From Agilicoccus flavus (GTDB lineage Bacteria; Actinomycetota; Actinomycetes; Actinomycetales; Dermatophilaceae): a stretch of DNA of 64,000 nt. Shown here one piece after another: positions 51,565-61,709 of this stretch. Below the pieces are notes generated by a model. It had not been told where the DNA came from, did no database searches, and saw nothing but the letters and a program-made list of their open reading frames with translations. Position 1 is the stretch's first letter; the number at the start of each line of letters is the position of its first letter. Made by a program: the position numbers and the translations under genes. The stretch spans positions 186,001 to 250,000 of the forward strand of contig NZ_JACYXE010000001.1 in the NCBI RefSeq assembly GCF_014857905.1. The letters are read 5' to 3'.

Positions 51565-52701
51565 TCACGGGCGGGGCGCGACGGCGTCGATCTCCGCGTC
51601 GGCGAACCCCCACGCGCGCAGGGCGGTGCGGGTGTCGGCGCCCGGCGCCGGCGGGTCGGACGGGGCCCGGGTCGGCGTGTCCGAGAAGACCGGCGCGATG
51701 CGCGGCTGCGGGGCCCCGTGGACGTCGGCGAAGACGCCGCGCGCCCGCAGGTGCGGGTGGGTCGGCGCCTCCGCGAGGGAGAGGACCGGGGCGACGCACG
51801 TGTCGGTGCTCGAGAAGACGGCGTCCCACTCGTCGCGGGTGCGCCGGGCGAACGCGGCGGCGATCGCCTCCCGGTGGGCCGGCCAGCACGCGCGGTCGTC
51901 CTGCGCCCCCTCGAGCCGCACCCCGAGAACGTGCAGGAGCTGGGCGTAGAACGCGGGCTCGATCGCGCCGACGGCGACGAATCCCCCGTCCGCGCACGCG
52001 TACGTGTCGTAGTAGGGCGCGCCGCCGTCGAGGACGTTGACCTCGCGCTCGTCCCGCCACGCGCCGTGGCCGAGCATCGAGTAGATCATCGTCATGAGCG
52101 AGGCGGCCCCGTCGACCATCGCCGCGTCGACGACCTGCCCGCGCCCCGTCCGGGAGCGGGCCTGCAGGGCCGCGAGCACGCCGACGACGAGGAACATCGA
52201 CCCGCCGCCGAAGTCGGCGACGAGGTTGAGCGACTGTCGCGGCTTGTCGGCCCCGCCGGTCGCGTGCAGAGCCCCGGTGAGGGCCGCGTACGTGATGTCG
52301 TGACCGGCGCGCTGCGCGAGCGGACCGTCCTGACCCCACCCGGTCACCCGGGCGTAGACGAGGCGCGGGTTCGTCGCGCACAGCTCGTCCGGCCCGAGGC
52401 CGAGCCGCTCGGTGACGCCGGGGCGCAGGCCCTCGACGAAGACGTCCGCCTCACGGGCGAGGTGGCGCACGGCCGCCACGCCCTCCGGGGTCTTGAGATC
52501 AAGGCTCACGCTCGGGCGGCTCCGGTCCAGCCCCGACATCGCGCCGTCGAAGAGCCGAGCGGTCCCGGCCGGCCGGTCGACGCGGACGACGTCGGCCCCC
52601 AGTTCGGCGAGCAGCAGGCACGCGTACGGCGCCGGCCCGATGCCCGCGAGCTCGACGACCCGCACCCCCGCGAGCGGTCCCGTTCCTGATGACGACGACA
52701 T
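51565..52701 (-). CDS. CaiB/BaiF family CoA transferase (alpha-methylacyl-CoA racemase-like)
   Basis: This 378-residue family III enzyme opens with LAGVRVVELAGIGPAPYACLLLAELGADVVRVD. It contains the segment GGAPYYDTYACADGGFVAVG, characteristic of the racemase branch (AMACR/MCR), which epimerises 2-methylacyl-CoA esters so that they can enter beta-oxidation. It is last in an fgd, enoyl-CoA hydratase, CaiB order on one strand. The gap to the hydratase gene is about 100 bp, so co-transcription is possible. The ATG at 52701 is preferred over GTG 52710. Confidence 0.9.
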   Translation of the reverse strand: MSSSSGTGPLAGVRVVELAGIGPAPYACLLLAELGADVVRVDRPAGTARLFDGAMSGLDRSRPSVSLDLKTPEGVAAVRHLAREADVFVEGLRPGVTERLGLGPDELCATNPRLVYARVTGWGQDGPLAQRAGHDITYAALTGALHATGGADKPRQSLNLVADFGGGSMFLVVGVLAALQARSRTGRGQVVDAAMVDGAASLMTMIYSMLGHGAWRDEREVNVLDGGAPYYDTYACADGGFVAVGAIEPAFYAQLLHVLGVRLEGAQDDRACWPAHREAIAAAFARRTRDEWDAVFSSTDTCVAPVLSLAEAPTHPHLRARGVFADVHGAPQPRIAPVFSDTPTRAPSDPPAPGADTRTALRAWGFADAEIDAVAPRP

Positions 52702-52803
52702 GCCGCCCACGGTAGGAGACGACGAACCGTTCCGTCGGCGTGCGCGCCGCCTGATCCCGGCTGGACCGGCACTCTCCCGGCCCCGCGCGGCGGCGACGCC
52801 CGA

Positions 52804-53586
52804 TCAGACGCCGGTGAACTCCGGCGGGCGCTTGGCCGTGAACGCCGCGACGCCCTCGGCGAAGTCGGTGGTGCCCATGAGCGCGGTCTGGCCGGGCTCC
52901 TCCCGCGCCAGGGTCGCCTCGACGTCGATCGTCGCCGCGTTGACGGCGCCCGTCGTCGCCGCGAAGGCCCGCGTCGGACCGGCGGCGAGGCGGGCCAGCA
53001 GCTCGCCGGACCGGGCGGCGTACGCGTCGTCGTCGACCGCCTCGGCGATGAGCCCCCACTCCTGCGCCGTCGACGCGTCGATCGGCTGGGCGGTGAGCGC
53101 CAGGCGCAGCGCCCGGGCGCGGCCCACGCTCGCGGCGACGAGCGCGGTCGCGCCGCCGTCGGGCATGAGCCCGATCTTGGTGAACGCGAGCATGAGCGTC
53201 GCCGACCGGGTGGCGAGGACGTAGTCGCAGGCCAGCGCCAGGGACAGGCCGGCGCCGACGGCCGGGCCGTTGACGAGGGCCACGGTCGGGGTGCCCGCGC
53301 CCACGATCGCCCGCAGGACGTCGCCCACGGCCTCGAGCGTCCCGAAGCCGACCTCCTCCCCCGGCGCACCCGGCTCGCTCGCGCCGAGCTGGGCCCCGGA
53401 GCAGAATCCGCGCCCGGCGCCGGTCAGGGAGATGACCCGAACCGCAGGGTCGGCGTCGAGGCGGGTCAGCTCCTGCGCAACGCGCACGAGCATCGGCGCG
53501 TCGACGGCGTTGAGCCGGTCGGGGGCGTTGAGGGTGATCGTCGCGACGGCGCCGGTCACCTCCACGAGGACGGTCTGCGGGTTCAT
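52804..53586 (-). CDS. Enoyl-CoA hydratase/isomerase family protein
   Basis: This 260-residue crotonase-fold enzyme has oxyanion-hole segments GRGFCSGAQLG (about 62-72) and NGPAVGAGLSLALACDYVLA, both clear. The position of the first hydratase glutamate reads MPDGGATA, as in PaaG-like isomerases and dienoyl-CoA isomerases, so it may isomerise a double bond rather than hydrate it. It probably acts with the CaiB-family racemase downstream in breakdown of methyl-branched or aromatic acyl-CoA. Confidence 0.88.
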   Translation of the reverse strand: MNPQTVLVEVTGAVATITLNAPDRLNAVDAPMLVRVAQELTRLDADPAVRVISLTGAGRGFCSGAQLGASEPGAPGEEVGFGTLEAVGDVLRAIVGAGTPTVALVNGPAVGAGLSLALACDYVLATRSATLMLAFTKIGLMPDGGATALVAASVGRARALRLALTAQPIDASTAQEWGLIAEAVDDDAYAARSGELLARLAAGPTRAFAATTGAVNAATIDVEATLAREEPGQTALMGTTDFAEGVAAFTAKRPPEFTGV

Positions 53587-53660
53587 GCTCGCTCCTGCTC
53601 CGATGACTATGGCGATTCGGGACTGCGGGTTCGTGGACGGCGGCTCGGGCCGGGCGCGGG

Positions 53661-54719
53661 TCAGGGCTCCTCGTCGCGCTCCGGCCCGCCCGGCAACGAC
53701 TCCGGGCCGGCGGGGACCAGCTCCCGCAGTCCGGGCACGACCTGCTCGGTGAGCGTGCGCAGGAACCGCTCCTGGTCGGGCCCGGGCCCGTGGAAGACGA
53801 GGTGGTCGAACCCGAGGTCGGTGTACTCGCGCACGGCCTCGACGACCTCCGCGGGGTCCGAGGCGACGATCCACCGCTTCGCGACCTGCTCGATCGGCAG
53901 CTCGTCGGCCGCCCGCTCCATCTCGGCGGGCCCGGTGAGGCTGTGCTTCTGCTCGGGTGTCAGGGACAGGGGTGCCCAGAACCGGCAGTTCTCGAGCGCG
54001 AGGTCGGGGTCGGGGTCGTAGGAGAGCTTGATCTCGATCATCCGGTCGAGGTCGCCCGGGGCGCGGCCGGCCTTCGCCAGCCCCTCGGCGACGGCCGGCA
54101 CGAGCTTGTCGGCGTACAGCTCGCGCCCCTTGCCGGAGGTGCAGATGAACCCGTCGCCCCTGCGTCCCGCGTACCGGGCCACCATGGGCCCGCCCGCCGC
54201 GACGTAGACGGGGATCGGCACGTCCGGGACGTCGTAGATCGCCGCGTCGTCGGTGCGGTAGTACTCGCCCTCGTGGGTGACGCGGTCGCCGGTCCACAGC
54301 TCGCGCATGAGGGTCACGGCCTCGCGGAGGCGGGCGAACCGCTCCTTGAACTCCGGCCACTGGCCGCGGACCGCGCCAACGGCGTTCTCGTTGAGCGCCT
54401 CGCCCGTGCCGACGCCGAGGACGATCCGGCCCGGCGCGAGGCAGCCCAGCGTGGCGAAGTCCTGCGCGATCACCGCCGGGTTGTAGCGGAACGTCGGCGT
54501 CATCACCGAGGTGCCGAGGACGACCCGCTCCGTGCGCGCGGCGACGTGCGCGAGCCAGGGCACGGCCGCCGGCGCGTGCCCGCCCTCGAGGCGCCACGGC
54601 TGGAAGTGGTCGGCGACGAACACGCTGTCGAGGCCGAGTTCCTCGGCGCGCACGCCGTATCCCGCGAGCTCGACCGGGCCGAACTGCTCCGGCGACGCCT
54701 TGTATCCGATCCGCACCAT
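53661..54719 (-). CDS. fgd: F420-dependent glucose-6-phosphate dehydrogenase
   Basis: This 352-residue luciferase-like (LLM class) oxidoreductase oxidises glucose 6-phosphate to 6-phosphogluconolactone and reduces coenzyme F420. Recall of mycobacterial Fgd1 shows near-identity in blocks such as [19 protein letters not shown]-like VADHFQPWR with the active-site histidine and tryptophan, [21 protein letters not shown] and [14 protein letters not shown]. The match is too close for a generic LLM enzyme. It implies that the organism makes F420; no F420 biosynthesis genes are in the window. Compared with Fgd1 the C-terminus has an extra acidic tail. Confidence 0.9.
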   Translation of the reverse strand: MVRIGYKASPEQFGPVELAGYGVRAEELGLDSVFVADHFQPWRLEGGHAPAAVPWLAHVAARTERVVLGTSVMTPTFRYNPAVIAQDFATLGCLAPGRIVLGVGTGEALNENAVGAVRGQWPEFKERFARLREAVTLMRELWTGDRVTHEGEYYRTDDAAIYDVPDVPIPVYVAAGGPMVARYAGRRGDGFICTSGKGRELYADKLVPAVAEGLAKAGRAPGDLDRMIEIKLSYDPDPDLALENCRFWAPLSLTPEQKHSLTGPAEMERAADELPIEQVAKRWIVASDPAEVVEAVREYTDLGFDHLVFHGPGPDQERFLRTLTEQVVPGLRELVPAGPESLPGGPERDEEP

Positions 54720-54882
54720 CGCGTCCTCCCGTCCCGTCGCGCGCGAGGCCGCGCGAGGGTCCCACGGTAGGCGAGAACGCCCCGCCACCGGCCGACGCCG
54801 TGGCGTCGCCGTCGCCTGCCATCGCGTCGGCACCGCGACGCGGGTTGACGCCGCGCCGCGACGCCGCGACGATGGAGATCGA

Positions 54883-54896
54883 TCGAAACGATTCGA
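54883..54896 (+). promoter_or_regulatory. LacI-type operator upstream of an MFS gene
   Basis: TCGAAACGATTCGA differs at one base from TCGAAACGTTTCGA, a common LacI-family operator in actinobacteria. It lies about 10 bp past the -10 position of a possible promoter (TTGACG at 54845, 17-bp spacer), where a repressor would block initiation. The MFS gene begins at 54951. Confidence 0.5.
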
Positions 54897-54950
54897 CACC
54901 CCCTCGCGCCCCCCGTCCGGGCGCCACCCACGCCCCCAGAAAGGCCCGCC

Positions 54951-56228
54951 GTGCGCGCCCTGTCCCCGACCCTGTCCCGCTCCCGGCTGGAGGCGGCGAA
55001 GGTGGCGACCGCCGTCGTCTTCGCCCTCAACGGGGCGACCTTCGCGACGTGGGCCTCCCGCATCCCCGACGTCCGCAACGCCCTCGGGCTCACACCGGGG
55101 CAGCTCGGCATCCTCATGCTCTTCGGCGCCGCCGGCTCGCTCGTCGGCCTGCCCGTCGCCGGGCCGCTCACCGCCCGCGTGGGCACCCGCCCGGTCACCC
55201 TCATCGGCGTCGCCCTCGGCCTCGTGGGCCTGTTGTGCGTGGGCCTCAGCGTCGACGGCCTCGGCGCCGTCGTGCCGGCCGCGGCGTCGCTGTTCTTCGT
55301 CACCATGGGGATCGGGCTGTGGGACGTCGCGATGAACCTCGAGGGCACGCTCGTCGAGCAGGGGCTCGAACGGAACATCATGCCGCGGTTCCACGCCGGC
55401 TTCAGCCTGGGCACCGTCATCTCGGCCCTGATCGGCGCGGGCGTCGTCGCGGCCGGGATCCCCGTGCTCGTGCACTTCGTCGGCGCCGTGCTCGTCGTGG
55501 CCGTGGCCGTCGTCGTCGCGAGCCGCGCGTTCCTGCCGCACGAGGTCGAGGCCGCGGCCGCGCAGGCGGTGGACGCCGACGAGACGGCGGACCGCGAGGC
55601 CCCGGTCGCGGCGACCCGGTCCGCCTGGACCGAGCCGCGCACCCTCGTCATCGGCCTCATCATGCTCGTGGCCGCGTTCACCGAGGGCACCGCCAACGAC
55701 TGGATCTCCGTCGCGTTCGTCGACGGGTACCACCTGCCCGCGTGGGCCGGCGTGCTCGGCTTCGCGACGTTCCTCACGTTCATGACGGTGGGCCGCGTCC
55801 TCGGGACCAACCTGCTCGACCGCTACGACCGCGTGCTCGTCCTGCGCGTCACGTTCGTGCTCGCGGGCATCGGCAGCCTCATGGTCGTCTTCGGGACCGC
55901 ACCGGTCGCCTACGTCGGCGCCGCGATCTGGGGCTTCGGGGCCTCCCTCGGCTTCCCCGTCGGGATGAGCGCCGCCGCCGACGAACCGCACCGGGCCGCC
56001 GCCCGCGTCTCCGTCGTGTCGACCCTGGCCTACGCCGCGTTCCTCGTCGGCCCGCCCGCGCTCGGCTTCCTCGGTGACCACTGGGGGATCCTCCGCGCCC
56101 TCGTCGTCGTCAGCGTCATGACCCTCGGCGCGCTCCTGCTGATGCCGGCCATGCGGCCCATCGGCCCGGCGGCCGCGGCCGAGGCCCCTGCCGCGGACGC
56201 CGGCGCGGACGCCGGCGCCCAGCGCTGA
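54951..56228 (+). CDS. MFS transporter (YbjJ-like)
   Basis: This 425-residue permease has 12 helices. The first loop reads [25 protein letters not shown], typical of the YbjJ/FucP-related MFS branch. [15 protein letters not shown] is the loop 2-3 signature. An acidic cytoplasmic linker with [10 protein letters not shown] lies between the halves, and the C-terminus is Ala/Asp-rich. The start is GTG with AGAAAGG upstream. A LacI-type operator in its promoter suggests sugar- or nucleoside-responsive control, but the substrate is unknown. Confidence 0.85.
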   Translation: MRALSPTLSRSRLEAAKVATAVVFALNGATFATWASRIPDVRNALGLTPGQLGILMLFGAAGSLVGLPVAGPLTARVGTRPVTLIGVALGLVGLLCVGLSVDGLGAVVPAAASLFFVTMGIGLWDVAMNLEGTLVEQGLERNIMPRFHAGFSLGTVISALIGAGVVAAGIPVLVHFVGAVLVVAVAVVVASRAFLPHEVEAAAAQAVDADETADREAPVAATRSAWTEPRTLVIGLIMLVAAFTEGTANDWISVAFVDGYHLPAWAGVLGFATFLTFMTVGRVLGTNLLDRYDRVLVLRVTFVLAGIGSLMVVFGTAPVAYVGAAIWGFGASLGFPVGMSAAADEPHRAAARVSVVSTLAYAAFLVGPPALGFLGDHWGILRALVVVSVMTLGALLLMPAMRPIGPAAAAEAPAADAGADAGAQR

Positions 56229-56253
56229 CCCGCCCGACCCGACCGGGCTGCCA

Positions 56254-56291
56254 CGAACGCCCGGGACCCCGTGTCGGGGCCCGGGCGTTCG
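56254..56291. terminator. Strong bidirectional hairpin terminator
   Basis: CGAACGCCCGGG then CCCCG pairs with CGGGG then CCCGGGCGTTCG through 17 bp with a single bulged A and a 3-nt loop. It is midway between the convergent MFS and DUF4870 genes. Confidence 0.8.
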
Positions 56292-56362
56292 CGCGTCCGC
56301 GCCGCCGGAGGTGCCGCCGCACCGCGCCCGGTCCGGCCCCCCACGGGGAGGCCGGGACGGGG

Positions 56363-56806
56363 TCAGGACAGGATGCGGAGCTGGAACGGGTAGCGGTACA
56401 GCTCGCCGCGGTTGGCCTTCATCGCCCCGATGACGTGGCAGACGATCTGGGCGACGCCCGAGAAGATGAGCAGCGGGATGCCCACGACCGCGCCGATGAT
56501 CGTCAGCACGCACACCCAGCCGACCATGGCGATGAGCCACATCGAGAGGTTGAAGTTGAAGGCGCCGGCGGCGGACTCGCGCACGAAACGGCTCTTGTTC
56601 TTGTAGAGGAACCAGACGACGAGGGGCCCGACGAAGCTCAGCCAGCCGACGCTGATGATCATCGAGGCGATCGTCGACAGGTGCGCGATGAGGGCCATCG
56701 AGCGGTCCTCGGGGCGGACGACCTCCCGGGGGCCGCCGGGGCCCCGGCCGTACGGGTTCGGGGGCGGGGGGCCGGAGCCCTGGGGCGGGTGGGGCGGGTA
56801 GCTCAC
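56363..56806 (-). CDS. DUF4870 (Tic20-like) membrane protein
   Basis: This 147-residue membrane protein has a Pro/Gly-rich cytoplasmic head (1-30), then [19 protein letters not shown], the entry of DUF4870. Three helices follow, with [22 protein letters not shown] between the first and second. The C-terminus ends [11 protein letters not shown], as in the family. Its function is not known. A purine-rich GAGGAGACG precedes the ATG. Confidence 0.9.
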   Translation of the reverse strand: MSYPPHPPQGSGPPPPNPYGRGPGGPREVVRPEDRSMALIAHLSTIASMIISVGWLSFVGPLVVWFLYKNKSRFVRESAAGAFNFNLSMWLIAMVGWVCVLTIIGAVVGIPLLIFSGVAQIVCHVIGAMKANRGELYRYPFQLRILS

Positions 56807-56858
56807 GGCGTCTCCTCGACGTCTCGGGTGCCCTCAGCCTAGGAAGGGCGCGGGTAAC

Positions 56859-58052
56859 GTGCCACAGGTGTCGACCTCGATCTGGCGCGTCCCCGGGATG
56901 CACGCGCTCGCGGTGGCCACGATTCTCGGGTTCTCCGGCTTCGCCGCCCTGCTGCCCGTCGCACCGCTGTGGGCGGTGCGCGGCGGGGCGGACGCCGCCG
57001 GGGCCGGGCTCGTCAACGGGGTGCTGCTGCTCGCGACGGTCGCGACCCAGGGTTTCGTGCCGCGCGCCCTCGCGCGGGCCGGGTGGGGCGTCGTCCTCGC
57101 CGCCGGGCTCGTCCTGCTCGGTGCGCCCGCGGTGTTCATGGGCGCGACGGACGCGCTCGGGCCGCTGCTCGCCCTGTCGGCCGTGCGGGGGGTGGGGTTC
57201 GGGGTGCTCACCGTGTGCGGCGGCGCCGCGGTCGCCGAGCTCGTCGCGCCGGCCCGGCGCGGGGCCGGGATCGGCGCCTACGGCCTCGCGGTCGCCCTGC
57301 CCAACGTGATCGCCCTGCCGGTCGGGCCGTGGGTGGCGGAGCGGTTCGGGTTCGGCGTCGTGTTCGCGCTGGGCGCGCTGCCCGTGCTCGGGATCCCCGC
57401 CGCGTTCGTGCTCGCGCGGGCGATCGCCCGTGCCCACGCGCGGCGGGCGACCGACCCGGGGCCCGGCCCGGCCCACCCGCGCGACGCGGGGTCGCCCCGG
57501 GCCGCCCTCGCGCGCCTCGTCGTCCCCTGCCTGCTGCTCTTCTCGGTCACGCTCGCGGGCGGCGGCCTGCTGACGTTCGCGCCGCAGATGATCGCCGACA
57601 CCGGCCGGGCGACCCTCGTGCTCTTCGTCGTCGGCGTCGTCGCCGCCCTCGCGCGCTGGTACGCCGGGCCGCTCGCCGACGCCCGCGGGGCGGGGCCTCT
57701 CGTGTGGCCGCTGACGGTCGTCACCGTGGTGGGTCTGGGCCTCGTCGGCTGGGCGTTGTCGGAGCAGGAGTCGCGCGCCCCGGCCCTCTTCGCGGGGGCC
57801 GCGCTCGTCGGCCTGTCCTACGGCGCGCTGCAGAACCTCACCCTCGTGCTGTCGTTCCAGGCCGTCCCCCAGCGCCAGGTCGGCATGGCGAGCGCGGTGT
57901 GGAACGTCGGTTTCGACGCCGGGACCGCGCTCGCCTCGATCGTCATCGGGGCCGTGGCGGCCCGGACGTCGTTCCCGACCGCGATGTTCGTCGTGGCGGC
58001 CGCGTGCGCGGCGGCGGTGCCCCTGGCCCTCACGCGCGCGAAAACGAGGTGA
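56859..58052 (+). CDS. MFS transporter
   Basis: This 397-residue permease has 12 helices. [15 protein letters not shown] and [40 protein letters not shown] mark the N-terminal half of the drug/sugar-efflux type. The central loop is a short Ala/Arg/Pro stretch. AGGAAGG at 56841 suits GTG 56859 better than GTG 56868. It is divergent from the DUF4870 gene and 82 bp upstream of another MFS gene. Substrate not assignable. Confidence 0.85.
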   Translation: MPQVSTSIWRVPGMHALAVATILGFSGFAALLPVAPLWAVRGGADAAGAGLVNGVLLLATVATQGFVPRALARAGWGVVLAAGLVLLGAPAVFMGATDALGPLLALSAVRGVGFGVLTVCGGAAVAELVAPARRGAGIGAYGLAVALPNVIALPVGPWVAERFGFGVVFALGALPVLGIPAAFVLARAIARAHARRATDPGPGPAHPRDAGSPRAALARLVVPCLLLFSVTLAGGGLLTFAPQMIADTGRATLVLFVVGVVAALARWYAGPLADARGAGPLVWPLTVVTVVGLGLVGWALSEQESRAPALFAGAALVGLSYGALQNLTLVLSFQAVPQRQVGMASAVWNVGFDAGTALASIVIGAVAARTSFPTAMFVVAAACAAAVPLALTRAKTR

Positions 58053-58134
58053 CCTCGTCGGTGGACCCTGCTCTACTCGAGGAGACGTCCGACGCAGGTC
58101 GGTGAGAGCTCGAGACGGAGACAGGAGGCGCGCC

Positions 58135-59478
58135 GTGACGGATCGACGCTGGGGCGCGCTCGCCCCGTTGCGGCACCGCGACTACCGGTTCCTCACGGTC
58201 TCGCTCATGGCCTCGATGGCCTCGGCGGGCATCCTCGTCGTCGCGCTCGTGTGGCAGGTCGTCGCCCTCGGCGGGTCGGCGGGCGACCTCGGGGTCGTCA
58301 CCGGCGCGGCGGCCGGCGGGATGCTCGCCACGGCCCTGTTCGGGGGCGTGCTCGCCGACCGCGTGGCGCAGCGGCACATCCTCCTGTGCACGGAGACGGT
58401 GAAGTTCATGGCCCTCGCCTGGGTCGCCGTCCTCGCCCTGTCCGGGGGGGTGCAGATCTGGCACCTCGCGGTCGCGGCGGCCGTCGGCGGCGCGATGGAC
58501 GGCCTGTACTACCCCGCGTACTCGGCGCTGCTGCCCATCGTCCTGCCCGCGGCCGACCTGCTGCCCGCCAACGGGCTCGAGGGCGTGCTGCGGCAGATGC
58601 TCGTCAACGCGGGCGGGCCGGCGCTCGCCGGGGTCGTCGTGGCCGCCTTCTCTCCCGCCGCCGCGCTCGCCGTGGCCGCCGGGGCCACGGCCCTCGCGGC
58701 CCTCGTGCTGCTGCCCGTCGCCCCCCGCCCGGTCGGCGTCCTGCACGGCCAGGTCGCGAGCGCCCCCACCGCCGACGTCGAGCGCGACGCGGCCCCCGTG
58801 CGGGCGGTGCTCACCGACCTGCGGGAGGGCTTCGCCTACCTGCGCGCCACGCCCTGGCTGTGGGCGACGCTCGGCTTCGCCTCGGTGCTCGTGCTGCTCA
58901 TCATGGGCCCGATGGAGGTGCTCATCCCCTTCGCGCTCAAGGACCACGCGGGCGGCGGGCCGGGCGAGCACGCGCTGGTGCTCGCGGCGTTCGGGGTGGG
59001 CGGCGCGCTCGCGTCGTTCGCCGTGGCCGCCCGGCCGCTGCCGCGCCGCTATCTCACGTGGATGGTGTGCGCATGGGGCTTCGGCACGCTGCCGTTCGCC
59101 GTCATCGGTGTCGCCGACCGCGTGTGGGTGTTCGTCGTGGCGGCCGGGCTCGTGGGTGCCGCGTTCGAGGGCGCGACGGTCATCTGGGGCACCATCCTGC
59201 AGCGCCGGGTGCCGCCCGAGCTGCTCGGCCGCGTCTCGAGCCTCGACTTCTTCGTGTCGCTGCTGTTCATGCCGGTCTCGATGGCGATCGCGGCGCCGGT
59301 CTCGCACGTCATCGGGCTGACGGCGACGTTCGCGGTCGCGGGCCTCGCGCCCGCGGTGATCGCGGTGCTGGCGATCGTCGTGGCCCGGCTGCGGGCCGAC
59401 GAGATCGCGCACCCGCTGACCGCCGCTCCCGAGGGGGCGCCGGCCGCGACGACCGGGACGACGCTCGGCGCGGCCTGA
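58135..59478 (+). CDS. MFS transporter (EntS/MFS_3-like)
   Basis: This 447-residue permease begins [28 protein letters not shown], typical of the MFS_3 branch that includes enterobactin exporter EntS and macrolide exporters. [19 protein letters not shown] is the signature loop. The mid-loop (about 215-245) is hydrophilic. AGGAGG lies 8 nt before the GTG start. No siderophore biosynthesis genes are nearby, so substrate is open. Confidence 0.85.
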   Translation: MTDRRWGALAPLRHRDYRFLTVSLMASMASAGILVVALVWQVVALGGSAGDLGVVTGAAAGGMLATALFGGVLADRVAQRHILLCTETVKFMALAWVAVLALSGGVQIWHLAVAAAVGGAMDGLYYPAYSALLPIVLPAADLLPANGLEGVLRQMLVNAGGPALAGVVVAAFSPAAALAVAAGATALAALVLLPVAPRPVGVLHGQVASAPTADVERDAAPVRAVLTDLREGFAYLRATPWLWATLGFASVLVLLIMGPMEVLIPFALKDHAGGGPGEHALVLAAFGVGGALASFAVAARPLPRRYLTWMVCAWGFGTLPFAVIGVADRVWVFVVAAGLVGAAFEGATVIWGTILQRRVPPELLGRVSSLDFFVSLLFMPVSMAIAAPVSHVIGLTATFAVAGLAPAVIAVLAIVVARLRADEIAHPLTAAPEGAPAATTGTTLGAA

Positions 59479-59672
59479 CCACGCGGTCGCGCCGGGAGAA
59501 CGGCCGGTCCGGACCCGGACGCGGGCGCATACCGATCGTCCGGCAACGCGCCCGTGCGGCCGACGACGACGCGAGCTCCTCCTCGTCGGTGCGTGACTCT
59601 TGGGGCCCTCGGGGGGCATCCGGATGTACCCCGAGGCGGCGTCAGATCGGCTACGCTCGCCCCCCGTTCGCC

Positions 59673-59784
59673 GAGTTTTCACGACAACTGCACTGCCGAT
59701 GGCGCGCCGGCGAGAGGGCCAACCCTGTGAACAGCGACGATGCAAGTGGCGCCGCCGAAGGCAGAGCAGTTGTCGCGAAAACTC
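59673..59784. repeat. Inverted-repeat element, family 1, copy 2
   Basis: The 25-bp arms at 59673-59697 and 59760-59784 match at 23 positions around a 62-nt spacer. The left arm contains the same ACGACAACTGCACTGCCGAT as the copy at 32271. The element lies in the 403-bp gap (59479-59881) between convergent MFS and glutaminase genes. I see nothing else that I can name in that gap. Confidence 0.8.
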
Positions 59785-59881
59785 CGACCCGGCGGGCCGT
59801 ATGCCCAGCGCGCCGGCCGGGATCAGCAGCGCGTCGGCACCGGATCAACCGAATCAGCAGCGCCCCCCCGCGTCAGTAGGC

Positions 59882-60847
59882 CTAGCGCTCGCCGCGGGCC
59901 TCGCGCAGCCCCGCGAGGGGCTCGCGGTGGCGCAGCAGGTGCAGGTCCCACTGCTCGCTGAGCTCCTCGAACAACTGGATGCCGCGCACCGAGTTGCCCT
60001 GGGAGTCGAGCCGCGGGGAGTAGGCGGTCAGCCCCATGACGCCCGGCACGACGCCGACGAGCGCGCCCGACACGCCGCTCTTGGCCGGCAGGCCGACCTC
60101 CGCGACCCACTGGCCCGAGGCGTCGTACATGCCGCACGTCATCATCACCGAGAGGGTCTGCGTGACGACCCCCTCGTCGAGGACCCGGTCGCCGGTGCGG
60201 GGGTTGACCCCGCCCCCGGCAAGGGTCGCGCCCATGACGGCGAGCTGGGGCGCGGTGACGTTGATCGAGCACTGCCGCAGGTAGCCGCGCACCACCTCGC
60301 GCGGGTCGTCGGGGAGCACGCCCTCGGCCGCGAGCAGGTGCGCCAGCGACAGGTTGAGGTCGGCCCGCTCCGCCTCGGCCGCGTACACCTCCTCGTCCAC
60401 CTCGAGCTCCTCGCCCGCGAGCGCGGAGAAGGTCGCGAGGAGCAGCTCCTCGCGGGCGCCGTCCGTGCCGCCCGGGATGAGGCCGTGGGTGAGGATCGCC
60501 CCGGCGTTGATGAGCGGGTTGAAGGGCCGCCCGTCGCGACGCAGCGACGGCTGGTTGAAGGCGTCGCCCGACGGCTCGACCCCCACGTGCGCGAGGACCT
60601 CCTCGAGCCCGATCTCCTGCAGGGTCACCGCGTACGCGAACGCCTTCGAGACCGACTGCAGCGGGAAGACGTGGTCGCAGTCGCCCGCCGTGGTCACGAC
60701 CCCGTCGGTGTCGCAGATCGCCGCCCCGAGCGCGTCGACCTGCTCGTCCGACACGTCGGACAGGTACGACGACGCCTCGCCCTCCGTCCGGTGCCGCACG
60801 TTCTCCAGGGCCTGCTCGAGTTCACGTCGAAGTCGGGGGGTCGCCAT
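59882..60847 (-). CDS. glsA: Glutaminase A
   Basis: This 321-residue enzyme hydrolyses glutamine to glutamate and ammonia. It has the beta-lactamase-like serine fold of GlsA: the SXXK motif is in FPLQSVSKAFAYA, followed by EPSGDAFN, GRPFNPLINAGAI, the conserved tyrosine in DLNLSLAH/VEEVYAAE surroundings, and VGLPAKSGVSGALVGVVPG with the late KSG triad. The gene is 23 bp downstream of an SDR gene on the same strand. The C-terminal tail is short and lacks the STAS/cNMP domains of larger GlsA proteins. Confidence 0.93.
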   Translation of the reverse strand: MATPRLRRELEQALENVRHRTEGEASSYLSDVSDEQVDALGAAICDTDGVVTTAGDCDHVFPLQSVSKAFAYAVTLQEIGLEEVLAHVGVEPSGDAFNQPSLRRDGRPFNPLINAGAILTHGLIPGGTDGAREELLLATFSALAGEELEVDEEVYAAEAERADLNLSLAHLLAAEGVLPDDPREVVRGYLRQCSINVTAPQLAVMGATLAGGGVNPRTGDRVLDEGVVTQTLSVMMTCGMYDASGQWVAEVGLPAKSGVSGALVGVVPGVMGLTAYSPRLDSQGNSVRGIQLFEELSEQWDLHLLRHREPLAGLREARGER

Positions 60848-60870
60848 GGGCCCCAGTGTCGCAAGCGAGG

Positions 60871-61656
60871 TCAGCCGAGCAGGTACCCGCCGTCCGCGAG
60901 GACGTCGCTGCCGACGAGGAACCCCGCCTCGTCGCTGGCGAGGAACGCGACGAGCGGCGCGAGGTCCTCGGGCGTCCCGACGCGTCCGAGCGGCGTGCGG
61001 CGCACCCATTCGGCGTACATCTCCGGGTCCGACTCGCTCACCGCCCGCGTCATCGGCGTGGCGATGTACCCCGGCGAGACGGCGTTGACGCGGATCCCGT
61101 GGCCGATCCACTCCAGCGCGAGGCTCTTGGTCAGCATGATGACCCCCGCCTTGGAGGAGTTGTACGCCGCCTGCGGCTGGGGGATGTTGACGATGTGCCC
61201 CGACATCGACGCGATCGTGACGATCGACCCCGGCCGGTCCGTCTCGATGAGGCGGCGCGCAACCCGGGCGGCGCACAGGAACGTCCCGGTGAGGTTGACG
61301 TCGACGACCCGCCGAAAGTCGGCGGCGCTCGCCTCGTGGGCGTCGACGTTGTGGGCGATCCCGGCCGCCGTGACGAGCACGTCGACGGGCCGCCCGAGGG
61401 TCTCCTCGACCTCGCCGAACGCCGCGTCGACACCGGCCTCGTCGGTGACGTCGCACCGCACGGCGCACGTGGTGGCGCCCGTCTCCTCGCCGATGCGACG
61501 CGCCGTCTCGGGGGCCTCGTCGATGAGGTCGAGCACGGCGACGTCGGCGCCCTCGGCCGCCAACCGGTGCGCCAGCACCGCTCCGATGCCGCGCCCGCCT
61601 CCGGTGACCGCCGCGGTCCGGCCCGCCAGCCGCCTCGGCATCGTCGTCTCGTCCAT
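60871..61656 (-). CDS. Short-chain dehydrogenase/reductase (SDR)
   Basis: This 261-residue classical SDR contains the NAD(P) loop TGGGRGIG, the acidic residue VLDLIDEA after beta-2 (suggesting NAD), AAGIAHN for NNAG, the catalytic Ser in SIVTIASMSG and YNSSKAG with Tyr and Lys. The GYIATPMT and GSDVLADGGYLLG segments are typical of the sugar-alcohol/2-deoxygluconate type. It lies between TetR and glsA genes and is probably co-transcribed. Substrate unknown. Confidence 0.9.
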   Translation of the reverse strand: MDETTMPRRLAGRTAAVTGGGRGIGAVLAHRLAAEGADVAVLDLIDEAPETARRIGEETGATTCAVRCDVTDEAGVDAAFGEVEETLGRPVDVLVTAAGIAHNVDAHEASAADFRRVVDVNLTGTFLCAARVARRLIETDRPGSIVTIASMSGHIVNIPQPQAAYNSSKAGVIMLTKSLALEWIGHGIRVNAVSPGYIATPMTRAVSESDPEMYAEWVRRTPLGRVGTPEDLAPLVAFLASDEAGFLVGSDVLADGGYLLG

Positions 61657-61709
61657 CGCGTCCTCCCTCGTGGGCTCCCGTGCGGGCGACCGTACCCGGA
61701 TCGGGCGGG

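Noticed and set aside
53661-57476. 1271-codon minus-strand ORF
   Set aside because: Only the final 352 codons (fgd) are real. The rest is antisense to two MFS genes and DUF4870 intergenic sequence, and is His/Glu/Arg-rich.
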